Assembly (NCBI GenBank): GCA_012932865.1
Contig: SAXG01000066.1
Span: 124,001 to 188,000 of the forward strand
DNA: 64,000 nt
Reading direction: 5' to 3'
Source: Amylostereum areolatum
Taxonomy: Eukaryota > Basidiomycota > Agaricomycetes > Russulales > Stereaceae
The position numbers and the translations under genes are program-made. Each line of letters starts with the position of its first letter. The first letter of the stretch is position 1. This document shows, piece by piece, positions 28,482-39,660 of the stretch. The notes below the pieces were generated by a model that worked only from the letters and a program-made list of their open reading frames with translations, was not told the origin of the DNA and searched no databases.

Positions 28482-29339
28482 ATGCCGCAATACAACCTAC
28501 AGGATGCCCGAGCGCCCGTCCGTGCCGCGACAATTGCCAGGTTGGTCAAGGACAATGTTTCCCACCCACACTGGTTGGCGGCCAACGGGATCCTGAACCA
28601 AGGGTGGGCCCCTGACCCATTCAAGGGTCCCTCGGAGGTGAATGGGGTATGGATCGTTGAAGGGAAGGCGCAACAGGTCGGCCCCTCAATGCTGGTGGAA
28701 GCGGCAACAGAGACGGGATATCGCTATTATGCGACGGTGGGCGAGTGTCTAGGGAGCGACGGCCAGAGCGCCATCTACGTGGGATGGGTACGCAACCACG
28801 CCTACGCCCGTACGTCACCCCTCCCCTCGTGCCAAACTTGTGCTGACCCGCAAACAGCAATGATAGTCTTTATTATCTGCAATGTCAACTGGGCCCTCCC
28901 GCTTAGCCCCAAACTTCCTACTTCTTCCTCCATCGCTGCGGACTGGTATTGGGCATTCAACCTCCGCCTCGGCACCCTCATCGCCCCTCCCTCTCTCGTC
29001 ACCAAGAACATTGCTCGCATTGTGGACGCCCACCTTCCTGCCATGTTGCACCATGTTGTAGGGCATGAAGGTTACTCCGTCTTCATATTCCCCGAGTGGG
29101 GAAACCTGGCGCCCATGCTGACAGAGGACCCCTGGGCACTGCTTAGCGATGTGGTGGAATATCTGGCCCACGTGCGCCATGCCATCTATCCTTTCTCCTA
29201 CTCAGCAGTAGAGCAGTCGCTCTACAAGCTGATCGCGGAGGTGCGCGAGGTGTCGGCTCAGCAGATCTCGCACGAGGTACAGGAAAGGGCCGCAGCCATA
29301 GAGAAATGGCGGAGGGAAGGGTTATACTTACGCCAGTAA
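28482..29339 (+). CDS. Unknown protein, two exons, about 269 aa
   Basis: ATG 28482 opens MPQYNLQDARAPVRAA. An intron 28810-28857 (GTACGT donor, GCTGAC branch, AACAG acceptor) joins AYA to PMIVFIICNVNWALPLS in phase. The rest includes DWYWAFNLRLGTLI and an acidic-helical tail (YKLIAEVREVSAQQISHEVQ) ending at TAA 29337-29339. No family is recognised. The frame upstream of the ATG is also open into the preceding pseudogene, so the start is uncertain. The LTR-like block 380 bp downstream suggests it may belong to a retroelement. Confidence 0.5.
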   Translation: MPQYNLQDARAPVRAATIARLVKDNVSHPHWLAANGILNQGWAPDPFKGPSEVNGVWIVEGKAQQVGPSMLVEAATETGYRYYATVGECLGSDGQSAIYVGWVRNHAYARTSPLPSCQTCADPQTAMIVFIICNVNWALPLSPKLPTSSSIAADWYWAFNLRLGTLIAPPSLVTKNIARIVDAHLPAMLHHVVGHEGYSVFIFPEWGNLAPMLTEDPWALLSDVVEYLAHVRHAIYPFSYSAVEQSLYKLIAEVREVSAQQISHEVQERAAAIEKWRREGLYLRQ

Positions 29340-29719
29340 GTGAGAGCAGCTAGGCTAGTGGGAAGATGGTCGTCTTCCTGCTGTTGCCTGCACGTTCTCC
29401 ACTTCACTTTTCCTACCGCCCTCCACGTTGTCACACGTTATCTCGTATCGCCCCATCGAAATGACCCGTTACCTTTGTCCTACCTATGCCGCTTGTCTCC
29501 TGTTCCCCACGTTGCTTACTGTTGTCTTCCCGTTCTGATATCCCTTGGTCTCCGCTATTGCTACAATCACCACCCCCCCCCGTCTCCATGTCATGTTCCT
29601 AAACGCCCGCCTGTACGTATACCTGCATGATGATTGTTGATCCCCCTCTTTACCTGTTATCTCTACCTATTCTATCCAGAGCTACAGCAATCCGTCCCTC
29701 AAGTCCTCCTAGCCCAAAG

Positions 29720-30312
29720 TGACACAGTCGTGCTGACTGTGCGCTCAGTCATCCGATCAATGCACAGTCAAGTGACTGTGCACTCAGTCATCCATGACAG
29801 AATGCACAGTCACTAGACAGAATGCACAGTTCATTGACTGTGCGCACAGTCCATTGCACAGTCGATCCAACGCATGAACAAACAAAGGGCAAAGAGGTAT
29901 TTAAGGAGAGCTGAGTGGAAGAGAAAAGAGGGAGACTGCCACCGAGACAGACCCCACACGCACGCCCTACTGTAAAGCTTACTGTAGCTTACTCTAGAAA
30001 CCCCAGCCCACTGTTCTCATACACCTTGTAGCTACTTACTGTAGTACCTACTCCGTGTCACGAATAAACGCATAACCCCAACGCTTCTCTCATAAGTTTC
30101 GTTTAGACCACCCAGAGCGGTGTCTAGCGTTGCTCCTCCCCTCTCACACACACCCCTGAAGGCGTAGTACTCAGGCTTCTGACGTTGTGCGAGCAACCAC
30201 AAACCTTGTAGACGCTTACAACAACCTCACTCGAACACCTAGGAAAATCCGGGAAAGAGGAAAACCCGATTGACTTAGTTTCAAAAAGACCTTAACCCCC
30301 TTTTCGCTTGAC
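29720..30312. mobile_element. LTR-like block with promoter and polyadenylation signals
   Basis: A 150-bp cluster of GCACAGTC/GACTGTGC motifs in both orientations (29722-29870, including a 10-bp stem with 2-nt loop at 29761-29782) is followed by a TATA-like TATTTAAG (29899), a purine-rich start region, repeated CTTACTGTAG strings and AATAAA (about 30063). This is the order of U3, R and U5 in an LTR. I could not fix TG/CA ends or a target duplication, so a host promoter or a MITE remains possible. Confidence 0.35.
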
Positions 30313-30780
30313 AACGTGCGCGAAGGATAATGCCCTCTGGGGTCAGTGGTCGCGGGCAAATGTTGTCACACACAGCCAGGTCACCACTGCTCGTAGGATG
30401 AAGTACGTGGTTGGTTTTCTTCTGTCAGATCATGGTTTCTTACACCTTGACGTAGCAAATACATCCTTTAGTTCTTGGGACAGTTTATATATTCACACCA
30501 TCATGTACTAGTAGGAATACAAACAAATGTTGTGGCGAGGAGTGGGGACATGATACACAAATCTATGAACGTGACGGAAATCTGGGTGGAGCCGCCGCAT
30601 TGAGCGCGTTGGCCACGGGAGAGTGCCCGACGCACGTACCCTTCGCGAACTCCCAGCCACTCCAACTCGCCATCGCCGGATATGTTCAGTCCCCGGACCA
30701 TGACGCAGGTGTGTTCACCCGTGAGCTCGCTTTGGGTTTGACGCACGTAGAGAGGGACGTGGCCGGCGTGTTTCCAGAAT
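30313..30780. other. No recognisable gene
   Basis: Spacer between the LTR-like block and the 3' end of the truncated KRE33 copy; the break in KRE33 homology lies at about 30810. Confidence 0.4.
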
Positions 30781-32085
30781 CTACGGGGTTGACGCGCACG
30801 ATGGCTGCGCGAAGTCATAGTTGAGGTGCTCTTCGTAGCCAAGCGCGTCCATACCCTTGAATATGAACTCGAACAGTGTCTTCACGTTCTCCGGGCTCGG
30901 ACTTGTCATGAACATGTTCGAGTAGCCATGCGCGAGCGCCACAGCGATGGCCAGGCCAAGGGCTACAGACTTGCCGCGACCACGTCCCGCGGTGAGGGTC
31001 ACGGTCGAGCTGAGCGTCTTCTCTGCGATGGCGTCGACGAAGGTGAGGATCGCTTGTGCTTGGTCGACGGTCTTGGCGAGCTTGATGAGGTCCCCGACAG
31101 GCTTGGTCTCGGCGAGGCTGTCTTTGAGGTCTACAAGCGCCGAATGCTCCTTGCTCTTGCCGCGGTCCTCCTCGACGGCCTTGATGTCCTTGCCGCGTGA
31201 TATGGGGAGAACATTGAGCTCGTCATCCAAGACGAGGCAGTCGTCGCAGGAACCCAGGGAGAGGATGAAACGTTCGTCAAAACGGGCGACAACGTCGTCG
31301 TGTGAGGAGGTCCGATACCGAGCGTGTACATCCTGTGAGATGGTCAGGCCGTTGACCCAATGTGACATGCAGGTACGTACCATGGTCATGTTGTACAGTT
31401 GTCGAAGGGAGGTCATCGTTTTGAGCAGGAGTATGATCAATCCACCGCCCTCGACGGTCTCGATCGTTCGCGCAAGTAGATTGGGCGTGACGGCCTCAAA
31501 GTTCTGGAGAATGAGCATGCCGTAGGGGTTTCCGAGAATTTTGTGGGACTCCTTGCAGTACCTACGGGGAACGATGAGGGTTTTCGGGGATCGGATAAGG
31601 ACGGAAACACACGTATAGCGGATGTCGGTGACGGTGTCGAAGGGGCTTTGTTCGTTGGCCTCTCGAAGGCCACGTTTGACGTCTCTTTTGATTTTTTGAA
31701 CGTGCTTCACGCGATGACTGCATCAGAGGTGGTCAGCATGCGTCGCGAAGAAGCAGCCTTCAAGCACGACCGCAGCCGCTTGGATCGTGAAATCAACATC
31801 CCGAACGGACACGTCTGTGAAATGAATGCCCGTCCAGCAGAAGTGTGAGGTGTACTCCAGGAAAAGGGAAAGGACAAGACAACCTCACCTCGTGAAGCTC
31901 AAATCCTTCTTGTAGCACCAGAGGACGGAAGGGCGCGCGGAAACACGGGCCTGGGAGAGGAGGAAATGGAGGTTGACGACCTGGTCGCGCCCCTTGTCGC
32001 CGACGAGAACTACGAAGGACCTGTGGTTCTTTGTGACATTGTTGTTGATGAGGATAGGGATGCGGGGGTCGAGCTGCTTTCGCAT
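30781..32085 (-). CDS. Truncated KRE33/NAT10-type RNA acetyltransferase, 344 aa
   Basis: Exons 32085-31889, 31717-31613, 31561-31381 and 31332-30781 join in phase at GT-AG introns. The protein begins MRKQLDPRIPILINNNVTKN and includes FVVLVGDKGRDQVVNLHFLL, KIKRDVKRG, ARTIETVEGGGLIILLLKTM, FILSLGSCDDCLVLDDELNV and a P-loop TAGRGRGKS. This is the N-terminal domain and start of the helicase of Kre33/NAT10, which acetylates 18S rRNA and tRNA. Homology ends at EEHLNYD (about 30810) and a stop follows at PSCASTP. The Walker B, GNAT and tRNA-binding parts are missing. Unlike its neighbours it has no internal break, so it could still be translated, perhaps as a non-catalytic fragment. Confidence 0.8.
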
Positions 32086-32289
32086 TGCGCTTTTTGGATG
32101 GGCGAGGCCACGGTGGACGCGGAAGACGTGAACCGGATTCAAAAGTGTTGTGTGCGTACGAAAAGCGTGAGTATATCCGGGGTAAAAGCAAGAATGAGGA
32201 GGAGAAGCGGAGAAGGAGGAGAGCGGTTGGCTTGAACGCGCGAACGGAGGAAACTTTTGGACGGCCGAGAAAGATCGAACAATGTCTTG

Positions 32290-32436
32290 ACCGAACCGTC
32301 AGCGAGAGCCTCGGCGGCAGGATACCAGCGCGCGCTAGACATCTGAAGACCATTGGGAGAGTCGTACCAGTCGCATTCGGGGCTGTCGACGAAACCTTCG
32401 CAGGGAGCGATGATACGGATGGCCTTCCGGTGATGA
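32290..32436 (-). pseudogene. Glyoxal (copper-radical) oxidase fragment
   Basis: One frame reads KAIRIIAPCEGFVDSPECDW, then YDSPNGLQMSSARWYPAAEA and LADGSV. The ECDWYD...RWYPAAEALADG block is characteristic of the glyoxal-oxidase N-terminal beta-propeller. Flanking frames do not continue the family, so only about 50 codons survive. It lies directly upstream of the KRE33 fragment on the same strand. Confidence 0.65.
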
Positions 32437-33799
32437 TGGCGTCGCGACCGGCGTGGAAGTCGGGGTACATGTCACGATCGATGGGGACCGCGGGGTTGAT
32501 TTTGAATGGGGTCATCGACGGCGGACGGAGCAGGGACTTGAAGAGGGATATTTGGAGAGGAGCGTAGATGTTGAGGGTGATGAAGATATGGCAGCGGCGG
32601 TTGATGGAAACGCGGGTGGGGACGTAGAAGACAAAAGGGATCAAGAGAGAGTTGGGGCGTGGAAGGCATTGGAGACGTCAGGGGTGCCGCTGCGCCTGCG
32701 CATCGGGGCCTATGAGCACGACGGGCTCGACATTGAGCGCGTCGATGACCAGCAGCTCTCGTCGTCGTCGTCAACGGCGAGAGCGTGTTGGCATCCGATG
32801 CCAGGCAGGCACAACAAGACAGAGACCACGAGATTAGATCGGGACCCCTTTCAATCTGTTGGATCTCGCAAAATCCAAGGGAGTCCCGATCCAATCTCGG
32901 AAGAGGCCGGAAATCGACAGTACCGTGACCTAGTGACACCTACGGAGTTGGGCAATGGCATGACTCGTGACGCGTGAGGCCTGAGGCCTTGAGGCTCATT
33001 GTTGAGGGGCCGAGGAGGGAAGAGAGCCCGAGGATAGCCACAAGAACGTAAGGATATGTGCAGTAAAAAGATGTATTCGGGAATAAATGCGGGACGAAAA
33101 GTTTTCGGGAGTGAAAGATGTGACGAAAAGGTTTGAAGTTGTGACAGAAAGTTTGAATTTGTGACGAAAAGAGTTTTGACGCGGCGAAAGTTCGGGCGGT
33201 ATTTTTGCAACGTCTCGACCGCCATATGTACAGTACCATCACAGCTCTGCAATTCTATGCACGTCCCCAACCGACTAGAGCCATCCAAAGCGTAGGAATA
33301 TTGCTTTTCATCTTCGAAAATCTTCTTACTGTTTTCGAGACCACGTACAACTTCGTTGCAAATCGACAATCATCGTGCAGTCTACGAATGTTCTACAAGC
33401 TTTGATGTAATTGCAGCCAGCTTGGCTCAACGAAGATCGCGATATAGGAATCTCACCACCCCTTGGTCCTCAATAATGTCTTCTGGAGGGATTACACTTA
33501 CGCCGCGTTGTGGCTTCCGGGGACTCGCCGTTGGTTCGGATCAGGTCAGATGGGGTCAGTTCTTGCGATACCAGCCTGTTTGGAATCCAACTGCTCACGC
33601 CACCATCAGCAGGGATCATCTGCCCATCCCAGCAAGAATAGGGACCGACGGGTCGGTTCCTTCGCCGGGTAGACTTCCCAGGTGCGCACGGTAAGTGAGG
33701 CGAGCATAGGCGCTGCGCTAACAAAGCCAAACAAAGAGCTTTCGTATTCCAGAATCCGAGGCAACTACATCATCCCCCACCTTCCCCTCCGCCACAGCC
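32437..33799. other. No clear gene
   Basis: Minus-strand open frames upstream of the glyoxal-oxidase fragment are not assignable. The 33.2-33.8 kb part precedes the plus-strand gene at 33800 and may be its promoter; the ATG is preceded by a C-rich leader. Confidence 0.35.
33084..33182. repeat. Degenerate 20-21-bp tandem repeat
   Basis: About four units built on GTGACGAAAAG(G)TTTGAA, with drifting sequence. No coding role seen. Confidence 0.55.
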
Positions 33800-36280
33800 A
33801 TGGATCCAGATATTTCCAATCAAGTCCCCTTATACCTTCTTCTTTCTGAGGGACTCTCGGATCATAAACGAGGGCAGCTCTTGTTGGCGATGAAGAATTT
33901 TTTGAAGGGCTTCGAAGGGAGGAGGCGGCAGGTAAGCAGTCGAACCTTCGAATCAAAGTACTTTCTGACTGTCGAGCTTTGACTTGTAGTTATGGCCTAT
34001 CGCATACCCCTTTCTCAAGATTGCCGTTATTGGCCAGAACTCGGCTGCGTGCCCCGTGGATTCCTGCCCCGGAAACGCACAAGACAAGCAGTACATTTTC
34101 AACGGCAAAACGACTAACTTCGCCAATTCCTTACGCGTAGAGGCACATGTACGCGACGCCCACCCTGAGCTGAGTGTTTATTCGAGTACGTTCACATTCG
34201 TAACATTAGTCGCCACTGAAACCCGTCACAGGTAGATACCGAATAGAAGAACTCGTGTTCTTTTTCCAGCAGCTTCCTCATCACGCTCATATCCTGCCCA
34301 TAACGGTCTTTTTCCCCCCATCTGAACTCTCGGTGGGAGGTAACGAGGTCCATCCTAGAAACCCATTTGACGTCGTGTACTTTCGACGCTTGGAGTGCTG
34401 GCTTCGTCACATCGCTCGACTTGAGTATAATGAGCGCTGGGATCCTATATGGCTTTTCGTGCTTCATGAGAGCGCCCGCGGCAACCTCAAGATCCCCCGT
34501 CTCGTAGAGAATGGCCCGGCCTGGTGCGATCATTTTATCATCCGCGAGGATACTACGTAGGCTTCCTATAACCTGCCTTAGGAGGGAGACAAACATTGAT
34601 TCGCAACTTGGTAGCCAGGTATGTCTGAAAATGTTGTGAGCAGGAGGCCATTTTCTGACACAAGCCGCGACTGGACGGTAGACTTGCCGCATATGGGTGG
34701 AAGAGCAAATATTCACGACGAACAAGCGCCATTTAATCGTGAGCCAGATAACGAATACAAGCTCGTATCAAGAGATTGAAGAGGTATTTCCGTGTACTCG
34801 TTTACCATAAACAGAGACTGATTGTCTATTGCATCGAGACACCGAGAGTCTCATCTGTAGACGAGCCCTCGCCATCCACCGTGCAACTTGACTTGTTCAC
34901 TTCGCAGGCTGCCTTACCCGTCTCTCCAGAGAATGGGTCTCAGCTATCACGGGTAAGATGTCCATCTGTCAGAGTGGTGCGTTTCCATTGATGACACTTT
35001 CCGCTAGGACGATAACAGCACGGCCAATCATTCGGATGCTGCCCAGCTAATGTTGGGTTTTGACGAAGTAGGCGCACTGTTGGAATATTTACTTATACTA
35101 AGGTTTTCTTTGGATAGTACGAAAATCGGGGAACGCGCACTGAGGACGACATGACATCGGAGATAAATGGAGACGAGATAGATAGCGATCTGACGGTACG
35201 CATTGGCATCATGCTTCAGACTGGATTGGATTAGAGAGGTCAACAGGAGCTATCTCCAAGTCCACTGCCAATCGCGAGATCAAAGTCGTCTTCGCGAAGC
35301 CCCGTTGCGATGAACGTGGACCTTTTCACGGTGCTAAACTTCACGCGCACATCTATCATCGTTGCTGACCTTGTTCTCACTGGTTTTTGAGGCCACGATC
35401 GGACAAGAGTTCAGTGCTAGCTCGTTTGACACCAACTCCGTCGTCGCCTTGGACTGTCTTGTAAGTTCTCCTTCCATCGTATCTACGTCATTTTTCAACC
35501 GCGCTTCTTGAAGATAGACACGACTCGCGCCGAAAACATCTCTCAAGAAGAAAGCTCACATGTCCAAAATGTTTTGGATCCAGGACCTCCGGTACCGCCT
35601 GTGAGAGTCGCGGCGTGCTAAACGTTAAATAAACCGTTGGCACTTGCTTACTATTTTCTTTATTGACAGACAGGCATCGAGCGTGAATCGTCGACCTCGG
35701 ATTCGGAGGTGGCCGAGATACGATCGCCGGTAAGCACTTAGACGTAGACCATTCGACACAGACCGGACCAACTGTTTTGATCAGACCGTACTTCACCTCC
35801 GTTCGAAAGGGTGGGGGAATGCGGAAATGTTCAAGGTGAGCGCCCGTCATGCAGGGCAAGTCGTGAGCCACGCTGAGCGTGACACTGTAGCGGATGCTTG
35901 TCATCTTAGACCGGGTGGCCGGCTTGATTAAGTCGGGCCAGTTGGAAAGCCACCTTCAAACCCTGCAGCTTGCAGTACGAACCAACGCACTCAAATCCGG
36001 GAGGAAAAAACAGCAACACTTCAAAGATACGGCATGTGCTTTCCCTCTCGACCCCCCCTCTCCTGTCGGACCGAAATTTGAGACGGCATACAAGTACCGG
36101 CTTCAGTCTCAAGCACGCTATGCAGCGCTTGTTGACGGCCTCCTGTTCCGATACATCCCTTCGAGATTGGATACGTCTGAGCAACTTTTTGAAGAACTCG
36201 GATGGAGAAGGGTGGGCGCTAGCGAGACGGTCGAGAATAACTGGCAGGAATGGCGTCGTTTTATGACATCGTCTCTGTAG
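33800..36280 (+). CDS. Unknown intron-rich gene with a C2H2-like motif
   Basis: First exons 33800-33931, 33990-34185 and 34232 to about 34555 are in phase: MDPDISNQVPLYLLLSEGLS; CPVDSCPGNAQDKQYIF...NSLRVEAHVRDAHPEL, which resembles an atypical Cys2His2 finger; and EELVFFFQQLPHHAHILPIT. Many short exons follow, separated by GT-AG introns: LDLFTSQAALPVS, DAAQLMLGFDE, YENRGTRTEDDMTSEI, ATIGQEFSASSFDTN, IDTTRAENISQEESS, GIERESSTSDSEVAEI and a final exon (about 35891-36280) starting RMLVILDRVAGLIKSG. If splicing at 34556 is skipped, TAG 34558-34560 gives a 218-aa product. The family is unknown; a DNA- or RNA-binding role is only suggested by the finger. Confidence 0.6.
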
Positions 36281-36912
36281 GGCTGGACTCCAAACACTTT
36301 TTAGTATCGAAACGCTCCGACACACTATGCGCCAATACATGTTTCTTACCGAAACTGCTTACATCCCGCCCGTGACCATTCCCCAATTTTTAATATCTCT
36401 TGTGCTTGAACCGGGTGTCGAGGCGATGAATATACTTTCCGTGATGACTGTCATGAAGGCCCGAGTCGACGCAGGGCCGCGTGGGCAGAAGGGATGGGGT
36501 GAACCTGCCTAAAGCACATTTCACGGTTATTCAAGTTTACCCTGTCGCAACGTGTTATGACTACGAGACCAGTGAGCGAGTGATGGTGAGTCGGTTTACG
36601 GCTCCGGTGAGGGCAGATTTGGGCCATGTCGACTCGGACTTCACTTGAGTCACACACTCGGCAAGGGGCTACTAAGACGTTCGACAGATAGTAATTCGTC
36701 GAGGTCAACTCAATACGGTAGATACATCGAAACGCGCGGGCAGTCCGAGCAGACATAGTGAGTATAATGGAATAAAGTAGCGACATCGTCGAGACCATTG
36801 CGAGCTCGTAATGACAATGGCCCGAGAATAAAGATAGATAGCTGAGATGGGAAGACGGAAAACTTATAGCAGGGAGCAGAGAAATCTAACACCCACCGAC
36901 ACGTACCAAGCA
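36281..36912. other. No recognisable gene
   Basis: Convergent 3' ends of the plus-strand gene (36280) and the minus-strand gene (36913); no coding content is seen between them. Confidence 0.45.
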
Positions 36913-38101
36913 CTAAAATGACGGGATCACCCTGCTCTTACCCTTCTTCGAGGCATTCAAGGAGGACGTCAAGGCTTTCAGTGACGAATATCCGGCCCTC
37001 AGAGACGTGACAATATCGGCTGCAAGGACAGTCTTCTCCTTCTGCAGTTTGTTGGGACCGGCGAGGTCGACGTTGAAGGGGCCCTTTCCGAGGTGATTAT
37101 TCTCTTTCCAGAAAAGAGAAGCCTCCTCGAGCGTGAAGAACCGGTGCGGTGGCGGGAAGGGACCCGCGACGAGGGGTAAGACAGCGTCCCTATCGAAGTA
37201 TACTATGAGAACATGAATGTCACGGTACGGATAGAAACATACCAGCGACAGTGGAATATACCCCTCTTGTATCCCTTCAGAACAACGTAGAAGAAGACAT
37301 CGCGCGGCCCCCGTTTCATGACGTCGTCAGGCTCAACGGCATTGGCGACATCCCAACTAAGATGGTCGCCAGACGACTTGTAGCGAACGGCGGCCAGTTC
37401 AACCTAGAAAGAGAGGCGTGAGTGAAGCGCGGAGAAATATGAAAAGGATAAATTCAACGTACGTAGTCTCGGGCGTGACAAGCGGGGCAGAGGAGCTTGC
37501 CGTCGTGACTGAGGACGTACGTATACCGCCCGTGGTTAGTACATCTAATCACAAAGCAATCGAGGGACACTTGAGGAGCGAGATGAGCGAGGGAGGGAGT
37601 GAGCGAGGGAGTGAGGAAGGGAGTTTCCTCCTGGTCGTATTGCGTAGTTTCCCCACCGTGAGGAGTAGAGATGGAGTGCTGGAGAGAAGGAGGGGCCGGG
37701 ATAATCTCAATGGAATCTACTTCGCCACGAACGTCGACCGTGACCTTGGTGCCATCTTCGAGCTCGACGCGTCTCGTGCGGCGGACATAAGAGCGCTCGT
37801 TGGAAGGGCCGGCCTCGTCTGGGGAGATGGGGGTAGCCGGTGCAGGAACGGATGACTCTTCGTCGGCAGAGCCGATTTTATTGGCCACCGCGAACAAAAT
37901 GCGGGGCGTGGCCCAACCGGGGGCTCTTGACTGGGCTGAAAACGGCTTTGAAGGGTCAAAACCTGGGTCGTGCTGGATTTCGTAATTAAGGGTGCTGAGA
38001 GAGTCGCGGACGACAGAGTTCCCAGCGTCCGCGAGTGAATTTGCAGTGATAAGGAAGTCGTTCCAGATGTCGAACACCTCATGGTGCGAGTGGCATCGCA
38101 T
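36913..38101 (-). CDS. Unknown protein with viroplasmin-like region, 358 aa
   Basis: Exons 38101-37463, 37403-37243 and 37189-36913 join in phase at GT-AG introns (59 and 53 bp) to TAG at 36913-36915. Residues 1-130 have no known motif. A Cys/His pair pattern, RCTNHGRYTYVLSHDGKLLC then PACH, near residue 200 may bind metal. About residues 250-300 read FFYVVLKGYKRGIFHCRW followed by FFTLEEASLFWKEN. That pattern resembles the RNase H1 N-terminal / caulimovirus viroplasmin fold (Y-V-V-x-K-G-x-x-x-G-I-F...F-x-T-x-E-E-A), often seen in mushroom proteins and thought to bind RNA-DNA hybrids. The assignment is by eye. The gene is complete. Confidence 0.65.
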
Positions 38102-38636
38102 TTTTAGACCGTGGGTGACTCCAGCGACTGAGTTGTGGGCGGATGTGCTGAGAGATGGGCGTTAGCGACCTTCACGAGATGCCGAGGAATTTGAGTACGC
38201 ACTAGCCAGCATGAACCCCACGCTTTTCCCCGATGAACACAACATACGACTCTACATTCTCTGCGCACGGTATAAAAAATAAGACACTGCCTGGGAAGCG
38301 AAGGGCGCTTACGGGGTGAGGGAGGGGGAATATTGAGTCCGGTGGGAGCGGAAGAATAGGACTTATTGTATAGAGGAATGGGGAAAGGAGCGAATGGGGG
38401 TCAGAAGCAAGAGTGATGCCGGTCATGATAAGTAGACTGTTTGTATATTGTCAGCTTCCGCGAGAGAAAAATTTCACGTTGAAGTCTTACGGGATGGAGC
38501 AATGATGGTTAAGGGATCAGGTATCTTGTGCGGTGCGGCGTCGCCGCGGATACCCAGGAATGGCTTAGCACGAGAAGACGCAGAGTATTTGCAGAGACTT
38601 CGTATGCGAATGGGTCGGCGTTGCGCGACAACTTAG
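38102..38636. other. No recognisable gene
   Basis: About 530 bp between the unknown minus-strand gene and the HSP70 fragment; only short frames. Confidence 0.4.
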
Positions 38637-39330
38637 TAAAGCAGTGGGTCTTGACGGCGGTCTTAAGCTCCCTCCGCTTGTCCTCGTACTCATCCCCATG
38701 GCACTCCTGCGACACATGCAGCCGCGCGATAACATCGTTCATGGCAGTCTCAAACTTAGCCTTGTCGCCGCCCTCGAACTTGTCATCGCCCAGCGAGTTT
38801 CGGAGGTTGTGGGCAAATAATTCGAGGCTGTTTGTTCTTCGACGTGATGCGGGCGGCGGCAGCTTCGTCCCTACCGGCTAGGGATAGATCATCAGCAAAA
38901 CAGTTGAGGGATACCATAGTAGAGAGTGACAAGAGACTGATTCACGTACCTCCCATTGTTGACCATGCGCTCCATAGGCTCCTCATTCGACATTCGATGC
39001 TTGTCGCTCGTCGCTCGTATCGATATCGAAAGTGAATCTGATCTTGGGAGCGCCGCACATCGTTGGCGGGACGCGGGTCTCCGAGAAGTCTGTCATTCTT
39101 TGCCCTCGAAGAACTTGATGAGAACTCCATGCTAATTGGCGGAGTAGGTGGAAAAGGTATCGGACCTTTTGGTCGGGATGGTCGTGTTGCAATTGACGAG
39201 TACCGTCATGACACCGCCAGAGGTCTCAATACTAAAATGGCGTCTTTAAAGTGGCAACCCGAAACGAAACTCGCGGAATTACCGGAGAGGGAAGCAGCAT
39301 CGAGGAGGAGGATATCTTCGGGACGCATCA
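38637..39330 (-). pseudogene. HSP70 substrate-binding-domain fragment
   Basis: Minus strand, in order: [43 protein letters not shown], stop, HGVLIKFFEGKE, RVPPTMCGAPKIRFTFDIDT, SNEEPMERMVNN, DEAAAARITSKN, LELFAHNLRNSLGDDKFEGG and AKFETAMNDVIARLHVSQEC. This follows the C-terminal peptide-binding domain and lid of cytosolic HSP70. It is dead: TAG replaces a conserved Gln after TYSAN, TGA follows FFEGKE, and the frame shifts after ITSKN. The ATPase domain is missing. Confidence 0.75.
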
Positions 39331-39660
39331 CCAGACGATATGGTAGCCTCACAGCAGCGGAGGCTAGGCTCGAGAGAGACGCCAAGTCAGCGCCTTCCTT
39401 TGGGGTTGCGCAAGAATCGGAACGGGGTTCAGAACTCTTGGGCTCCAGTGTCGAAGTCCTCCGTACGTGTGAATCCTTCGTTGTCATAGTCGTACTTGAC
39501 GTCTGAGTCCATGTTTTATTCCCTCGAAATTATCTTACAAGATAGATTCATAACAGAACAGCAGAGCACAACGCAGCCCTACTATACCTATGATCCCGTA
39601 CGACGCGTCCACCCTGATCACACTTCAAGCTTTTTCCTCGCATCCAACGCCACTGCGGCA

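Noticed and set aside
30600..31525. Plus-strand frames opposite KRE33
   Set aside because: They mirror the strongly conserved KRE33 exons and have no family similarity.
37581..37621. GAGGGAGTGAGC repeat as a functional array
   Set aside because: It lies inside an exon coding FLTPSLTPSLAHL; a simple coding repeat is enough explanation.
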